Assembly (NCBI GenBank): GCA_015067175.1
Contig: SVMX01000009.1
Span: forward strand, 1-64,000
DNA from: Oscillospiraceae bacterium
Lineage (GTDB): Bacteria > Bacillota > Clostridia > Oscillospirales > Ruminococcaceae
Direction: 5' to 3'
DNA length: 64,000 nucleotides
The translations under genes were made by a program, and so were the position numbers. How positions within the stretch are numbered: the stretch's first letter is position 1; each line of letters starts with the position of its first letter. Below, one piece after another: positions 33,463 to 41,955 of this stretch. The notes beneath the pieces were generated by a model. It saw nothing but the letters and a program-made list of their open reading frames with translations. It was not told the origin of the DNA and ran no database searches.

Positions 33463-34026
33463 ATGATATACGGCTACGCGAGAGTATCGACAAGGGGACA
33501 GGAGCGCTGCGGCAATTCTTTGCCCGAGCAAGAGGAGCGCATACGTCAGATGTACCCTACCGCGGAGATAGTGACCGAAGCATACAGCGGGGCAAGGGAG
33601 CGCCCGATATTTGAGGGTTTGATAAACAAGCTTGAAAAAGGGGACACCCTTGTTGTGTGCAAACTGGATAGATTTGCTAGGTCTGTTCAGCATGGTTTGC
33701 AATATATCGACCGTCTGCGCGAGAAAGGCGTGCGTGTGCATATTCTGAACATGGGACTTATCGAAGATACACCGATGGGCAGGCTTATTGTGACAAATCT
33801 GCTTGCATTTGCTGAGTTTGAGAGGGAAACCATTCTGGAACGTACACAGGCAGGCAAGGAACAGGCGCGGAAAACTAATCCCGATTACCGTGAGGGGCGC
33901 AAAAGGCTGAGTGTGCCTGAGAGCGTTATTGAGGACGTCCGCGCGGGCAGATTGAGCATTGCACAGGCGGCGAGGGATTGCTCGGTGAGCAGGTGCACTA
34001 TTGAGCGTCGGTTGAAAGCCTGTTGA
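33463..34026 (+). CDS. Small serine recombinase (resolvase/invertase)
   Basis: 187 residues. Catalytic domain MIYGYARVSTRGQ with the nucleophile Ser9, then VCKLDRFARSVQHGL and LLAFAEFERETILERTQAG; C-terminal Hin-like HTH domain RAGRLSIAQAARDCSVSRCTIERRLK. A complete resolvase or invertase that might have brought the accessory island into the phage, or may invert or resolve a segment; I see no clear inverted crossover sites next to it. Confidence 0.9.
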   Translation: MIYGYARVSTRGQERCGNSLPEQEERIRQMYPTAEIVTEAYSGARERPIFEGLINKLEKGDTLVVCKLDRFARSVQHGLQYIDRLREKGVRVHILNMGLIEDTPMGRLIVTNLLAFAEFERETILERTQAGKEQARKTNPDYREGRKRLSVPESVIEDVRAGRLSIAQAARDCSVSRCTIERRLKAC

Positions 34027-34065
34027 AAATTAAAAAAATTATAAAAAAGAGCGCCGCTGTGTAAG

Positions 34066-34099
34066 TTTACAGTTCGCGCCTATAAATCCGTGATATAAT
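34066..34099 (+). promoter_or_regulatory. Phage late promoter 1 (upstream of terL)
   Basis: GTTTACAGTT with TTTACA at 34066-34071, then 22 bp, then TATAAT (34094-34099). There is no normal -35 box at 17 bp. Same layout as three other sites. Confidence 0.8.
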
Positions 34100-34114
34100 A
34101 AAATTGAATATATC

Positions 34115-34165
34115 AGAGCCATTGAGCCATTTTGAGAGAATTTCTCTCGGAGTGGCTCTTTTTTG
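34115..34165 (+). promoter_or_regulatory. Leader hairpin 1, before terL
   Basis: AGAGCCA (34115) and a second GAGCCA (34124) can each pair with TGGCTCT (34153), which runs into TTTTTT; an inner GAGAG/CTCTC stem sits between. Only about 10 bases separate the T-run from the GGAGG of terL. Looks like a terminator or attenuator placed inside a leader. Confidence 0.75.
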
Positions 34166-34180
34166 TTTTTGGAGGAATTT

Positions 34181-36841
34181 ATGGCAAAACGCAGAGACGA
34201 GATGTCAGGGCTTGAGCTTGTCGAACTGGCAAAACGCAGATTTCAAGGCAGCGTTGACGGATTGGAGCTTTATTTTGAGACGGTGCGGCAGTTTTTGCCC
34301 GATATGATCTCAAAAAAGCCGTTTTTTGAGGATATCTACAACAAAGCCATCGAATATAAGATAAAATACGCCACTGTTGACATTGATACTGCGCTGAAAT
34401 TTTCGGATATAGCGAAAAAGACCGCACACGCACTGGCACAGGATTATTTCCACTATTATCTGCTGTATGTAGAATGGAACAGAGTTCCCGAGAAGAAATT
34501 CTATCCTCCGCGTATGAAAGCGTTGAGAGTAGTTGTGGACGACCTGCAAGACCTCGCAGATGGCGTTATCAAACTGTTGACGGTATCGTTGCCCCCAAGA
34601 ATTGGAAAACTTGTTGCAGACGAAATACCTGTGCTCACAAGAGACGGTTGGAAAACTCATGGAGAGTTGGCTGTGGGCGATTATGTTATAAGTCCTAACG
34701 GCACTTTTGTGCCTGTTACTTATGTTTTTCCGAAAAATTATGCAAACACAAGAGTGCGTTTTACAGATGGCACGTTTATTGACGTCCACGAAAATCACGA
34801 ATGGCTTGTGTATAATCGACACGCGCAGAAATACTGCATAATGGAAACGAAGCAGATGGCAGAGGATTTTCAGGACGGCAGCGAAAAAATCAGAGGTCAT
34901 AGATATCATTATATGCTTCCTCCGAAAAATTATCTGATAGGCGAATATAAGAGATTGCCTGTTGAGCCTTACACTTTTGGTGCGTGGCTCGGTGATGGAC
35001 GCAACAATAATCCTGATATCTGCGGAGATAAAGATGATGTTGCGATAGTGGAAAGAATAATTGCGGACGGCTATGCAATATCTTGGCATACCACACACAA
35101 AGACACAGGTGTTAAGTATTATGGTTTTAAAGAACTTAGAAAGCCTTTACAGCAGTTGGGTATGTGTCATAGCAGAAAAAGATTGCCTAAACATATCCCC
35201 GCGGAATATCTGACTGCAAGGTTTGACCAGCGTTTGCATCTGCTTGCGGGATTGCTTGACACCGACGGATGCCTGATGCGAAAAGAGCGCAGATATCAAT
35301 TCACGACTGCGGAAGAACAGCTCAAAGAGGATTTTATATCTCTTGTTTCAACATTTGGCTGGCGTTGCTCTGTACAGGAAATCGAACCGCATACATCATC
35401 AAGCGGAATAAGAGGTAAACATAGATATTGGGTCATTGGGTTTAATCCAAACTGTTATATTCCGTGTCAGCTTGAAAGGAAACAGCTTAAGGAGTTCTCA
35501 AAACAGCGTAGGATTGCTGTATCTGACATAGAAAAAATAGAGCCGAAACAGGGCAATTGTATTTCCGTCGAGGGAGGCGTTTATTGTGTTGGAAAGAGGC
35601 TTACACCTACGCATAACAGCACCCTCGGAATATTCTTCCTTACTTGGCTGATGGGCAAATATCCCGACCTTGCTAACCTCATGAGCGGGCACTCCGACAC
35701 GCTGACAAAGGGATTTTACAAGGAAGTGCTGTCAATTTTGCTTGACGAGGAATATTTGTGGGGCGATGTGTTCCCAGATTGCAAGATAGCTGCGACCTCT
35801 GCGGAGGACGAAAGTATTTGTATCAACAAACAGCGGAGATTTCCTACGCTTACCTGTCGAGCCATCGAGGGTACGCTGACAGGTGCGGTCGAGGTAGCTA
35901 AACTGCTGTATGTCGACGATATCATCAAAGACTTAGAAGAAGCACTAAGCCCTCAGAGATTGCAGAATAAATATAACGCTTATCTTAATCAGCTTAAGGA
36001 CCGTAAAAAAGACGGTGCAATGGAGCTTCACATTGGAACGCGCTGGGCTGTTACTGACGTTATCGGAAAACTGAAAGAACAGTACAAAGACGATCCCACT
36101 GTGCGTTTCCGCGTGGTTCCTGCGCTGAATGAGAACGGCGAGAGCAATTTTGATTATCCTTACGGCTTGGGCTTCTCGACCGCTTATTACGAGGATATGA
36201 AAGCAAGTATTGACCCCGCGGAGTGGAATGCTAAGTACATGGGCGACCCTCAGCCCAGAGAGGGACTTTTGTTCCCACAAACGGAGCTTAATTTTTACAA
36301 CGGCGTGTTACCTGACGGCGCCCCCGATGTTACAACGGTGTGTGATGTGGCTTTTGGCGGCGGTGACAGCTTATCTTCTCCGATAATCTATTGGTACGGC
36401 GATGTCGGATATGTGCACGACTGGGTGTTCAACCGCGGTGCGAAGAACATTACACAGCCTCTTATAGTTGCCGCTTATCACAGACACAAGATAATCAAGG
36501 CGAGGTTTGAAGCCAACGCAGGCGGCGATGTTTATGCGGATAATATCCGTGAACAACTGAAAAAAATAGGCGACAGACCATATATCTATTCCAAAAGAGC
36601 CGATACGAAGATGGGAAAGATGGCAAGAATACAGCGTGACGCGCCCGATATCAAGAAAATGCTGTATTTCCGCAACGATAAGAAGCGCGGCAAAGAATAT
36701 GACGCGGCAATGAATGAGCTTACGCGCTACACGATAACTGCATCAAAGCAGCATGACGACGCGCCCGACAGTCTTTCTATGGCGGTGGACGAGCACTTGA
36801 ACGGTATTTCCGAGCTGATGGTAGTTGATAGACCATGTTAA
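34181..36841 (+). CDS. terL: Terminase large subunit, with in-frame intein
   Basis: Motor and nuclease that packages phage DNA. The full ORF gives 886 residues; removing the 336-residue intein leaves a normal 550-residue TerL. The Walker A loop is split: PPRIGK lies before the intein and STLGIFFLTWL after it. The C-terminal nuclease shows VCDVAFGGGDSLSSPIIYW and DDAPDSLSMAVDEHL, with Asp residues of the RNase H-like fold. I chose ATG 34181 (TTGGAGGAATTT upstream). Without protein splicing the ATPase site cannot form, so packaging depends on it. Confidence 0.93.
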   Translation: MAKRRDEMSGLELVELAKRRFQGSVDGLELYFETVRQFLPDMISKKPFFEDIYNKAIEYKIKYATVDIDTALKFSDIAKKTAHALAQDYFHYYLLYVEWNRVPEKKFYPPRMKALRVVVDDLQDLADGVIKLLTVSLPPRIGKLVADEIPVLTRDGWKTHGELAVGDYVISPNGTFVPVTYVFPKNYANTRVRFTDGTFIDVHENHEWLVYNRHAQKYCIMETKQMAEDFQDGSEKIRGHRYHYMLPPKNYLIGEYKRLPVEPYTFGAWLGDGRNNNPDICGDKDDVAIVERIIADGYAISWHTTHKDTGVKYYGFKELRKPLQQLGMCHSRKRLPKHIPAEYLTARFDQRLHLLAGLLDTDGCLMRKERRYQFTTAEEQLKEDFISLVSTFGWRCSVQEIEPHTSSSGIRGKHRYWVIGFNPNCYIPCQLERKQLKEFSKQRRIAVSDIEKIEPKQGNCISVEGGVYCVGKRLTPTHNSTLGIFFLTWLMGKYPDLANLMSGHSDTLTKGFYKEVLSILLDEEYLWGDVFPDCKIAATSAEDESICINKQRRFPTLTCRAIEGTLTGAVEVAKLLYVDDIIKDLEEALSPQRLQNKYNAYLNQLKDRKKDGAMELHIGTRWAVTDVIGKLKEQYKDDPTVRFRVVPALNENGESNFDYPYGLGFSTAYYEDMKASIDPAEWNAKYMGDPQPREGLLFPQTELNFYNGVLPDGAPDVTTVCDVAFGGGDSLSSPIIYWYGDVGYVHDWVFNRGAKNITQPLIVAAYHRHKIIKARFEANAGGDVYADNIREQLKKIGDRPYIYSKRADTKMGKMARIQRDAPDIKKMLYFRNDKKRGKEYDAAMNELTRYTITASKQHDDAPDSLSMAVDEHLNGISELMVVDRPC
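34610..35617 (+). other. Intein with LAGLIDADG homing endonuclease, probably class 3
   Basis: 336 residues inside TerL between Lys and Ser of the Walker A motif. The first residue is Leu, not Cys or Ser, but LVADEIPVLTRDGW and VGDYVI are normal block A features. Trp in ENHEWLVYN (block B), Cys in GNCISVEGG (block F) and Thr in LTPTHN (block G) match the WCT triad of class 3 inteins, which splice without an N-terminal nucleophile. It ends in HN followed by Ser. Two DOD helices, TFGAWLGDG and LLAGLLDTDG, mark an intact homing endonuclease. Confidence 0.9.
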
Positions 36842-36864
36842 TTTGTCAAGCCCTCTTTGAAAAG

Positions 36865-36919
36865 ATTACAGTTTTCGGGCGAAAGTTTACAGTTCGTGAG
36901 AGAAAATTTGCGCTATAAT
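36865..36919 (+). promoter_or_regulatory. Phage late promoter 2, with tandem activator half-sites
   Basis: ATTACAGTT (36865) and TTTACAGTT (36886) are direct repeats 21 bp apart, then TATAAT at 36914-36919, again 22 bp after TTTACA. A 35-bp stretch (36860-36894) is repeated exactly, inverted, at 51979-52013. Confidence 0.8.
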
Positions 36920-36946
36920 GATAATAGAACTAATTTCAGGAGGGCG

Positions 36947-37138
36947 GTGTGGCTTTTGCGTTTTTACAAATTGCTCTGCCCTAAGTGTGGCAGATATCTG
37001 CTTAATGTGTCGGAAAACGCCGCGGGCGTTATTCAACCATACTGCAAGGGCTGTAAGTCTCCTGTAAATATACGATTGGGAGGTGTTGACAATGCCGCAA
37101 AGTGCGGTGCAAAGCGAACTGATACGCACCAAGCTTAG
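36947..37138 (+). CDS. Com-like zinc finger protein (63 aa)
   Basis: Starts at GTG after AGGAGGGCG. CPKCGRYLLNVSENAAGVIQPYCKGCKSPVNI is the zinc finger pattern of Mu Com-type proteins, which in phage Mu activate translation of the mom modification gene. The longer frame starting at 36857 would cross the late promoter and is not used. It overlaps the portal start by 47 bases. Confidence 0.7.
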   Translation: MWLLRFYKLLCPKCGRYLLNVSENAAGVIQPYCKGCKSPVNIRLGGVDNAAKCGAKRTDTHQA

Positions 37139-38603
37139 CAATTTCGGTAGGCTTGAATTGCTCGTTGAGGATAAAAAGTACGATAACAGCAACATTGTCG
37201 ATGCACTCAACAAGCTTTTGGCTCAGCACAAGAAAAACAGCCAAGACATTCAAACCCTTTGGGACACTTATACCGGAAAGCAGGCTATTCTTAACCGCGT
37301 TAAGGTGATACGTCCCGAGATATGCAACAAGATCGTTGAAAACCATGCGGCTGAGATAGTGGATTTTAAAACAGGATTTACATTCGGTGAGCCTGTGCAA
37401 TATATTTATCGCGGCGAAAGTCAGCACGACGATAATTCCAATGATGATAATGGAATCGGCCTGCTCAACCGCATAATGGATATGACGGATAAATCCACAA
37501 AGGACAGAGAGCTTGCAGAGTGGTTTTATATCTGCGGTCAAGCCTATAGGATAATTCTTCCCGATTTGACGAATGAGGCAAAGATACAATCCTATGTATG
37601 CGACCCGAGATATACATTTGTAGCAAAAACGGCTGATTATCGCAGAAAGCCAAAGCTCGCGGTCACATATACCTGTGAGGAACAAGGGCTTAACGGCTTT
37701 GATTCCAAGCAGAAGTATTCTGTATACAGCGATGACCATTATTGGCTTATCGTTGACGGAAAGATAATTGAGGACTGCGACATTTTTACGGGAATACCCA
37801 TCATAGAATATAGGCTGTGTCCGTCAAGACAGGGAGCGTTTGAAAAAGTGCTGCCGTTGCTGGACGCGCTGAATAACATGGAATCGAACCGCATGGACGG
37901 CGTTGAGCAGATAATCCAGAATTTTATCTGGTTTAATAACTGCGAGGTGGACGCCGAGAAGCTGGATCAGCTTAAAGATAAGGGCGCTATTCAAACACGC
38001 TCTTCAAATGGAAATCAGGCCAGTATTCAGATACTTACCACAAATCTTGATCAGCAGCAAAGTCAGACATACGTTGATTACTTGTATCAGATGGTGCTGA
38101 CGATAGCCGCTGTTCCCGATCGCAAGGCTTCGGCAGGTGGCAACACGGGACAGGCTCTCGTTATCGGGCAAGGCTGGACGGGTGCGGAGAGTGCGGCAAA
38201 AGCTATGGAGCTTGAATTTAAGGCAGCGGAAAAGCGCTTTCTGAGGTCTGCGCTGAATATTCTCAAAAATACTGCCGAATACGGCGAACAACTGTCCTCG
38301 CTGACGTTTTCCGATGTTGATGTGAAATTTACACGCAATCAGACAGATAATCTTCTCACAAAGACACAGGGCCTTATAAATCAGCTTGAAGCAGGCGTTC
38401 ACCCGAGAATTGCAATAGCTAACTGTAATTTGTACAGTGATCCCGAACAAGTTTACCTTGACAGTCAGGAATATCTTGTAAAGTGGAAATTACAGGAGCA
38501 GTCAGAGAATGTTCCCGATGTCCTTGACGGAGAGTTAGAACAGATAATGTCAATGTTGGGCGCTTCTTCAAACCCCGACAAAAACGGCGGTGATGTAGCT
38601 TGA
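37092..38603 (+). CDS. Portal protein (SPP1 gp6-like)
   Basis: 503 residues, ATG with GGGAGGTGTTGAC upstream. SPP1_portal family features: NRVKVIRPEICNKIVENHAAEIVDFKTGFTFGEPVQYIY near residues 65-105, then LDALNNMESNRMDGVEQIIQNFIWFNNC and PDRKASAGGNTGQALVIGQGW. It forms the dodecameric DNA gate at one capsid vertex. Confidence 0.92.
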   Translation: MPQSAVQSELIRTKLSNFGRLELLVEDKKYDNSNIVDALNKLLAQHKKNSQDIQTLWDTYTGKQAILNRVKVIRPEICNKIVENHAAEIVDFKTGFTFGEPVQYIYRGESQHDDNSNDDNGIGLLNRIMDMTDKSTKDRELAEWFYICGQAYRIILPDLTNEAKIQSYVCDPRYTFVAKTADYRRKPKLAVTYTCEEQGLNGFDSKQKYSVYSDDHYWLIVDGKIIEDCDIFTGIPIIEYRLCPSRQGAFEKVLPLLDALNNMESNRMDGVEQIIQNFIWFNNCEVDAEKLDQLKDKGAIQTRSSNGNQASIQILTTNLDQQQSQTYVDYLYQMVLTIAAVPDRKASAGGNTGQALVIGQGWTGAESAAKAMELEFKAAEKRFLRSALNILKNTAEYGEQLSSLTFSDVDVKFTRNQTDNLLTKTQGLINQLEAGVHPRIAIANCNLYSDPEQVYLDSQEYLVKWKLQEQSENVPDVLDGELEQIMSMLGASSNPDKNGGDVA

Positions 38604-39262
38604 CGTTGGCAGAGGTTGACCGACTGAATATCCTCTATTTCGGAGATATGCAGCTTTCCGCAAAGGAAAAGGCGCTCCGCGTAAGGATAGCGACCGAATT
38701 TGAGGTTTTAGTAAGAAAATATTTGCTGACATTGCAGACTATACTCACCTCGGCAAAGCCAGAGCAGGAAAAAGATGCAATGGTAGCTATGGCAGCGATA
38801 GCATTTTCGCGCGAATATCGGAAGTTTTTCAATCAGTGGTATTACAAATATTATGATGAAGTTTCCAACGGAACTGATCCACGAGGGAATGAGGCAGAAT
38901 GGCGCAATACACACTCTACAAGGCTTTCTGCGTGGTTGGCAAATACAGTACGTAGCACTTCTTCGGGCGGGGTTATGAGCCGTCTGCGCACGGAAATTCG
39001 AACAGAAGTGAACGCGATGTGTAATCTTGCCGTGTTTTGTGCTCTTGCTGATAGCGGGGAAAAGATCAAAATGTGGAAATCGCATAAAGACGAGCTTACA
39101 AGACCTACTCATGCAAAAGCTGACGGGCAAACCGTGCCTATACACGAGCCTTTTGCAGTTGGCGGTTATCTGATGATGTTCCCGGGCGATACTTCTCTTG
39201 GCGCACCCCCACAGGAGGTTGTGAATTGCCGATGTGTAATCACACGGGCAAAACTTGATTAG
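38600..39262 (+). CDS. Minor head protein (SPP1 gp7/Mu gpF-like)
   Basis: 220 residues from TTG overlapping the portal stop. The C-terminal Mu-F domain is visible: TEIRTEVNAMCNLAVFCAL, KMWKSHKDELTRPTHAKADGQTVPIHEPF, and VNCRCVI, with Cys-Arg-Cys. It helps eject or protect the leading DNA end and build the head. Confidence 0.88.
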   Translation: MTLAEVDRLNILYFGDMQLSAKEKALRVRIATEFEVLVRKYLLTLQTILTSAKPEQEKDAMVAMAAIAFSREYRKFFNQWYYKYYDEVSNGTDPRGNEAEWRNTHSTRLSAWLANTVRSTSSGGVMSRLRTEIRTEVNAMCNLAVFCALADSGEKIKMWKSHKDELTRPTHAKADGQTVPIHEPFAVGGYLMMFPGDTSLGAPPQEVVNCRCVITRAKLD

Positions 39263-39568
39263 ACTCCTTTCGGTTTTCTCCTTTTATAGCGGCGGCTTGA
39301 TACACCGCCGCAACACGAGCAAAAGCAGCGCATGAGCTGTGATTGTTCCATAATATACTTCTTTAAACGTGCTGCAGTACGTCAACACTGCGGCATATCT
39401 CCGAGAGCAGTGCACGAGCTGTTATCGGTGTCCTTTCTGTGGCGCGGCAGTTGTAGCCTTTCTGCCGCGTTTATGGGAGCGAGGGCGCATGAGCCTTAGC
39501 TTCTATCCCGAGTGTTTGCTTTGGTTTTATTACTGTTTCGTGCGGCTGCTCATGTAGTCGCACGATAT
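39263..39568. other. Gene-free stretch before the tRNA genes
   Basis: About 300 bases without a supported gene. It contains a GGCGG...CCGCC hairpin near 39290 and a plus-strand frame (39369-39557) with CTSCYRCPFCG but no ribosome site. It could be the leader of a tRNA precursor. Confidence 0.45.
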
Positions 39569-39675
39569 GGGAACGTATTTCAGTTGGAAAGAAAACGGAG
39601 CGGTACTGCAACGCAGTGCGCAATGCGTTGTAGGAAACCCCGATGTCACAGGTTCGAGTCCTGTCGTTCCCACCA
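39569..39675 (+). tRNA. tRNA-like gene with an enlarged anticodon region
   Basis: A 7-bp acceptor stem GGGAACG/CGTTCCC, canonical D arm (TTTC, loop AGTTGGAAA, GAAA), T arm ACAGG-TTCGAGT-CCTGT and an encoded ACCA end are all present. But 52 bases separate the D arm from the T arm, too many for a normal tRNA. They fold into a long stem (CAACGCA/TGCGTTG and beyond) with an 8-base loop GTGCGCAA. I cannot assign an anticodon. It may be a degenerate or insertion-bearing tRNA. Confidence 0.6.
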
Positions 39676-39678
39676 TAT

Positions 39679-39755
39679 TGCTTGGTAGAGAAGTGGTCTA
39701 TCTCGCTTGCCTCATAAGCAGGAGGTCGCAGGTTCGAATCCTGCCCTAGCAACCA
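39679..39755 (+). tRNA. tRNA-Met (CAU)
   Basis: 77 bases including encoded CCA. D arm GAGA-AGTGGTCTA-TCTC; anticodon arm CTTGC-CTCATAA-GCAGG with anticodon CAT; variable loop AGGTC; T arm GCAGG-TTCGAAT-CCTGC. The acceptor stem has one T-T mismatch (position 5-68). CAU could also be a tRNA-Ile2 precursor, but the stem does not decide it. Confidence 0.88.
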
Positions 39756-39838
39756 AAATGCAGCCATGCGATAAATGGCAAAAATAAGACCGCGCACCAC
39801 GGCGTAAAACAGGTGTGTAAACTGAAAGGAGCAAGACT

Positions 39839-40441
39839 ATGGCTATGTCAAGAGATGATGTCAAGGCTATTTTCCCTGACGCTACCGACGAGCAGATAAG
39901 TGCTATCCTTAATTCGCATCATAATGATGTGAAAGCGGAGAGCGCGGCAGCTGCAAGGACGGCCGCAGAACAGGCGCAGACAGCCTACGACACAGCACTC
40001 CAGAATCTCAAAAACGTTCAGAAACAGGCAGATGACAGCAAGGCTGAAAAGGTCGATATCGAAACGCGCTTTCAGCAGCTTCAGCAGAGCTTTGATACCA
40101 TGAAAGCGGAAAATGCGAAGCTTCAGAACAGAGCAACTGCGATATCTGCTTTTACTACAGCAGGAATTGCCGCTTCGCAGTATGAACCGCTTCTTGAAGG
40201 CATTGTTTTTGAGGACAAGGAAAAGACCGCGGCGCTCACAACAAGCATCATTGCGGCTATAACAGCGGCGCGTGACGCCGCCAAGGGAGAAGCGAAGCAG
40301 GAGCTTATTCAGGGCACACCTCCTCCTGCTGCAGGTACACCGCCCGCAACGCCTGAGATGAATTATCAGAATGCTGTAAAAAGCGGAAATATTTTTGATA
40401 TCATCAATTCGGCTGACGCTATGGCAGCTACAAACTCATAA
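39839..40441 (+). CDS. Capsid scaffolding protein (DUF4355-like)
   Basis: 200 residues. An N-terminal helical part (RDDVKAIFPDATDEQISAILN), then a long Ala/Gln-rich coiled coil (about residues 30-110) and a C-terminal hydrophilic tail with Pro repeats and IINSADAMAATNS. It immediately precedes the capsid gene, as scaffolds do. Confidence 0.8.
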   Translation: MAMSRDDVKAIFPDATDEQISAILNSHHNDVKAESAAAARTAAEQAQTAYDTALQNLKNVQKQADDSKAEKVDIETRFQQLQQSFDTMKAENAKLQNRATAISAFTTAGIAASQYEPLLEGIVFEDKEKTAALTTSIIAAITAARDAAKGEAKQELIQGTPPPAAGTPPATPEMNYQNAVKSGNIFDIINSADAMAATNS

Positions 40442-40457
40442 CAACAACTTAATATTC

Positions 40458-40507
40458 AGAGCCATGAGCCAATTACCGTTTTAAGCGGCAGTTGGCTCTT
40501 TTTTTTG
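40458..40507 (+). promoter_or_regulatory. Leader hairpin 2, before the capsid gene
   Basis: AGAGCCA (40458) and GAGCCA (40466) can pair with TGGCTCT (40493), followed by eight or more Ts; CCGTTTTAAGCGG forms the inner arm. The capsid ribosome site AAAGGAG follows about 10 bases later. Same design as at 34115 and 53455. Confidence 0.75.
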
Positions 40508-40527
40508 TGTAAAGGAGATGAAATCAC

Positions 40528-41466
40528 ATGGCTACAGCAACTTCATTTGCGTGCCCTAATTACAGTGGCGTGCTTTACACCAGAAGCAATACTCAGACCC
40601 CGTTCCTTAACCTTATCGGTGCGCCGAAGCAGACAAACAGTGTGAAATTCGCGGTGAATCAGGAATATGCGCTTGTCGCACCCTCTCAGCCCAGTATTTC
40701 GGAGATCGCGTCCGTGAACGCACCGGAGGCAAAGCCCACAGGCAGAGAGCAGAAGTATAACGTTACTCAGATATTTCAGGAAACTGTATCTGTTTCTTAC
40801 GCAAAGCAGTCAAACATGGGAACGCTGAGCGGTATCAACGTTGCAGGACAGCAGGCGGCTCCCGTTGATGAACTGGCTTTCCAGAAAGCTGCAACTATGC
40901 AGAAGATCATGAATGATATCGAGTATACCTGCATCAACGGTAAGTTTGTGGAGGCACTGGACGACAATACCGCAAACCAGACCAGAGGTATTCTTGAAGC
41001 TATCGAAACGAACGCTATGCTTGAAACAAGCGGCCTTTCCAGCTCTACTATCCGCAGCGTACTGAAAAGCTTCTTCAAGTCGATGTACGACAATACAAAG
41101 CAGTATCTCAACGGCCACACTATCATGGTGAATTCTACTATCAAGGGTGCTATCTCTGAAGCGTATGAGGGAACGCACTTCGTTGTTTCCAACGGCTTTA
41201 AGCTCGCGGGCGTTGATATTCAGGATCTCATGACCGATTATGGCACTATGCATATCGTCCTTGCTCCCACGATACCTGCCAACACGCTGCTTTGCTTCAG
41301 ACCTGAGATATGTCATCTCGTTGAGCAGCCCACTCCCGGTAAGGGCAATTTCTTCTATGAGGAACTCGGAAAGAAGGGTGCTGCAAACGAGGGCGAGATA
41401 TTCGGTCAGCTTGGCCTTGATTACGGTGCGGAATTCCTGCACGGAAAGCTGGTGTTTGGATCATGA
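40528..41466 (+). CDS. Major capsid protein (SU10-like, HK97 fold)
   Basis: 312 residues. N-terminal arm (residues 1-70), then FQETVSVSYAKQSNMGTLSG and the DELAFQKAATMQKIMNDIEYTCINGKF segment typical of the SU10/DUF5309 capsid group; a spine-like NTKQYLNGHTIMVNSTIKGAISEAY and C-terminal PEICHLVEQPTPGKGNFFYEELGKKGAANEGEIFGQLGLDYGAEF follow. Position after scaffold supports it. Confidence 0.9.
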   Translation: MATATSFACPNYSGVLYTRSNTQTPFLNLIGAPKQTNSVKFAVNQEYALVAPSQPSISEIASVNAPEAKPTGREQKYNVTQIFQETVSVSYAKQSNMGTLSGINVAGQQAAPVDELAFQKAATMQKIMNDIEYTCINGKFVEALDDNTANQTRGILEAIETNAMLETSGLSSSTIRSVLKSFFKSMYDNTKQYLNGHTIMVNSTIKGAISEAYEGTHFVVSNGFKLAGVDIQDLMTDYGTMHIVLAPTIPANTLLCFRPEICHLVEQPTPGKGNFFYEELGKKGAANEGEIFGQLGLDYGAEFLHGKLVFGS

Positions 41467-41699
41467 TTATTAAGCGGAACGGAAAGCCCCGTATTGTGAC
41501 AGATAAGGGCAAGGTTATCGCAGAGTTCAGCAAGGACGGCACCGCAAAGGTCGATGATAAGATCGGCGCAAAGCTTGTGAAGCTCGGCTACGCGGAGGTC
41601 AAGGAGCAGCCGCTCGCCGACACTCCTCACGATACGGACGGAGGTGCGGCTGATGACACAAGCGGAGAAACTGAAGCGCAGACTTCCGGAAGCGAGTGA
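41463..41699 (+). CDS. Small head-associated protein (78 aa)
   Basis: 78 residues, ATG overlapping the capsid stop. IIKRNGKPRIVTDKGKVIAEFSKDGTAKVDDKIGAKLVKLGYAEVK looks like a compact beta unit; the C-terminal 30 residues are acidic and disordered. Possibly a head decoration or packaging factor; not recognised. Confidence 0.6.
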   Translation: MIIKRNGKPRIVTDKGKVIAEFSKDGTAKVDDKIGAKLVKLGYAEVKEQPLADTPHDTDGGAADDTSGETEAQTSGSE

Positions 41700-41955
41700 T
41701 ACGGATATCGAGGACCTTCTGGATAGCACTGCTGCTATTATCAACAACATCAGAAACCCATTCGGCGAGATCCCCGAGGAGATAGAACCGAGATACAACG
41801 ATCTTCAACTACGCATGGCTGTGGAGCTTTTCAATAAGGAAGGCGCGGAGGGTCAGACCTCACACAGCGAAAACGGCGTGAGCCGCGCTTATTCCTCGGC
41901 GTGGGTAAGCTCTGAGTTGTTAAACGAAATTGTCCCGAAAGCGGCGGTGATATAA
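41653..41955 (+). CDS. Head-tail connector (gp6/gp15-like adaptor)
   Basis: 100 residues; ATG at 41653 with GGAGGTGCGGCTG before it, inside the end of the previous gene. TQAEKLKRRLPEASDTDIEDLLDSTAAIINNIRNPFG and RYNDLQLRMAVELFNKEGAEGQTSHSENGVSRAYSSAWVS are typical of adaptor proteins below the portal. Confidence 0.85.
   Translation: MTQAEKLKRRLPEASDTDIEDLLDSTAAIINNIRNPFGEIPEEIEPRYNDLQLRMAVELFNKEGAEGQTSHSENGVSRAYSSAWVSSELLNEIVPKAAVI

Noticed and set aside
39471-39800. A 109-codon minus-strand ORF with DSNLRPPAYEASEIDHFS-type protein
   Set aside because: It is the well-known false ORF read antisense across tRNA genes; the tRNA-Met and the tRNA-like gene explain it.
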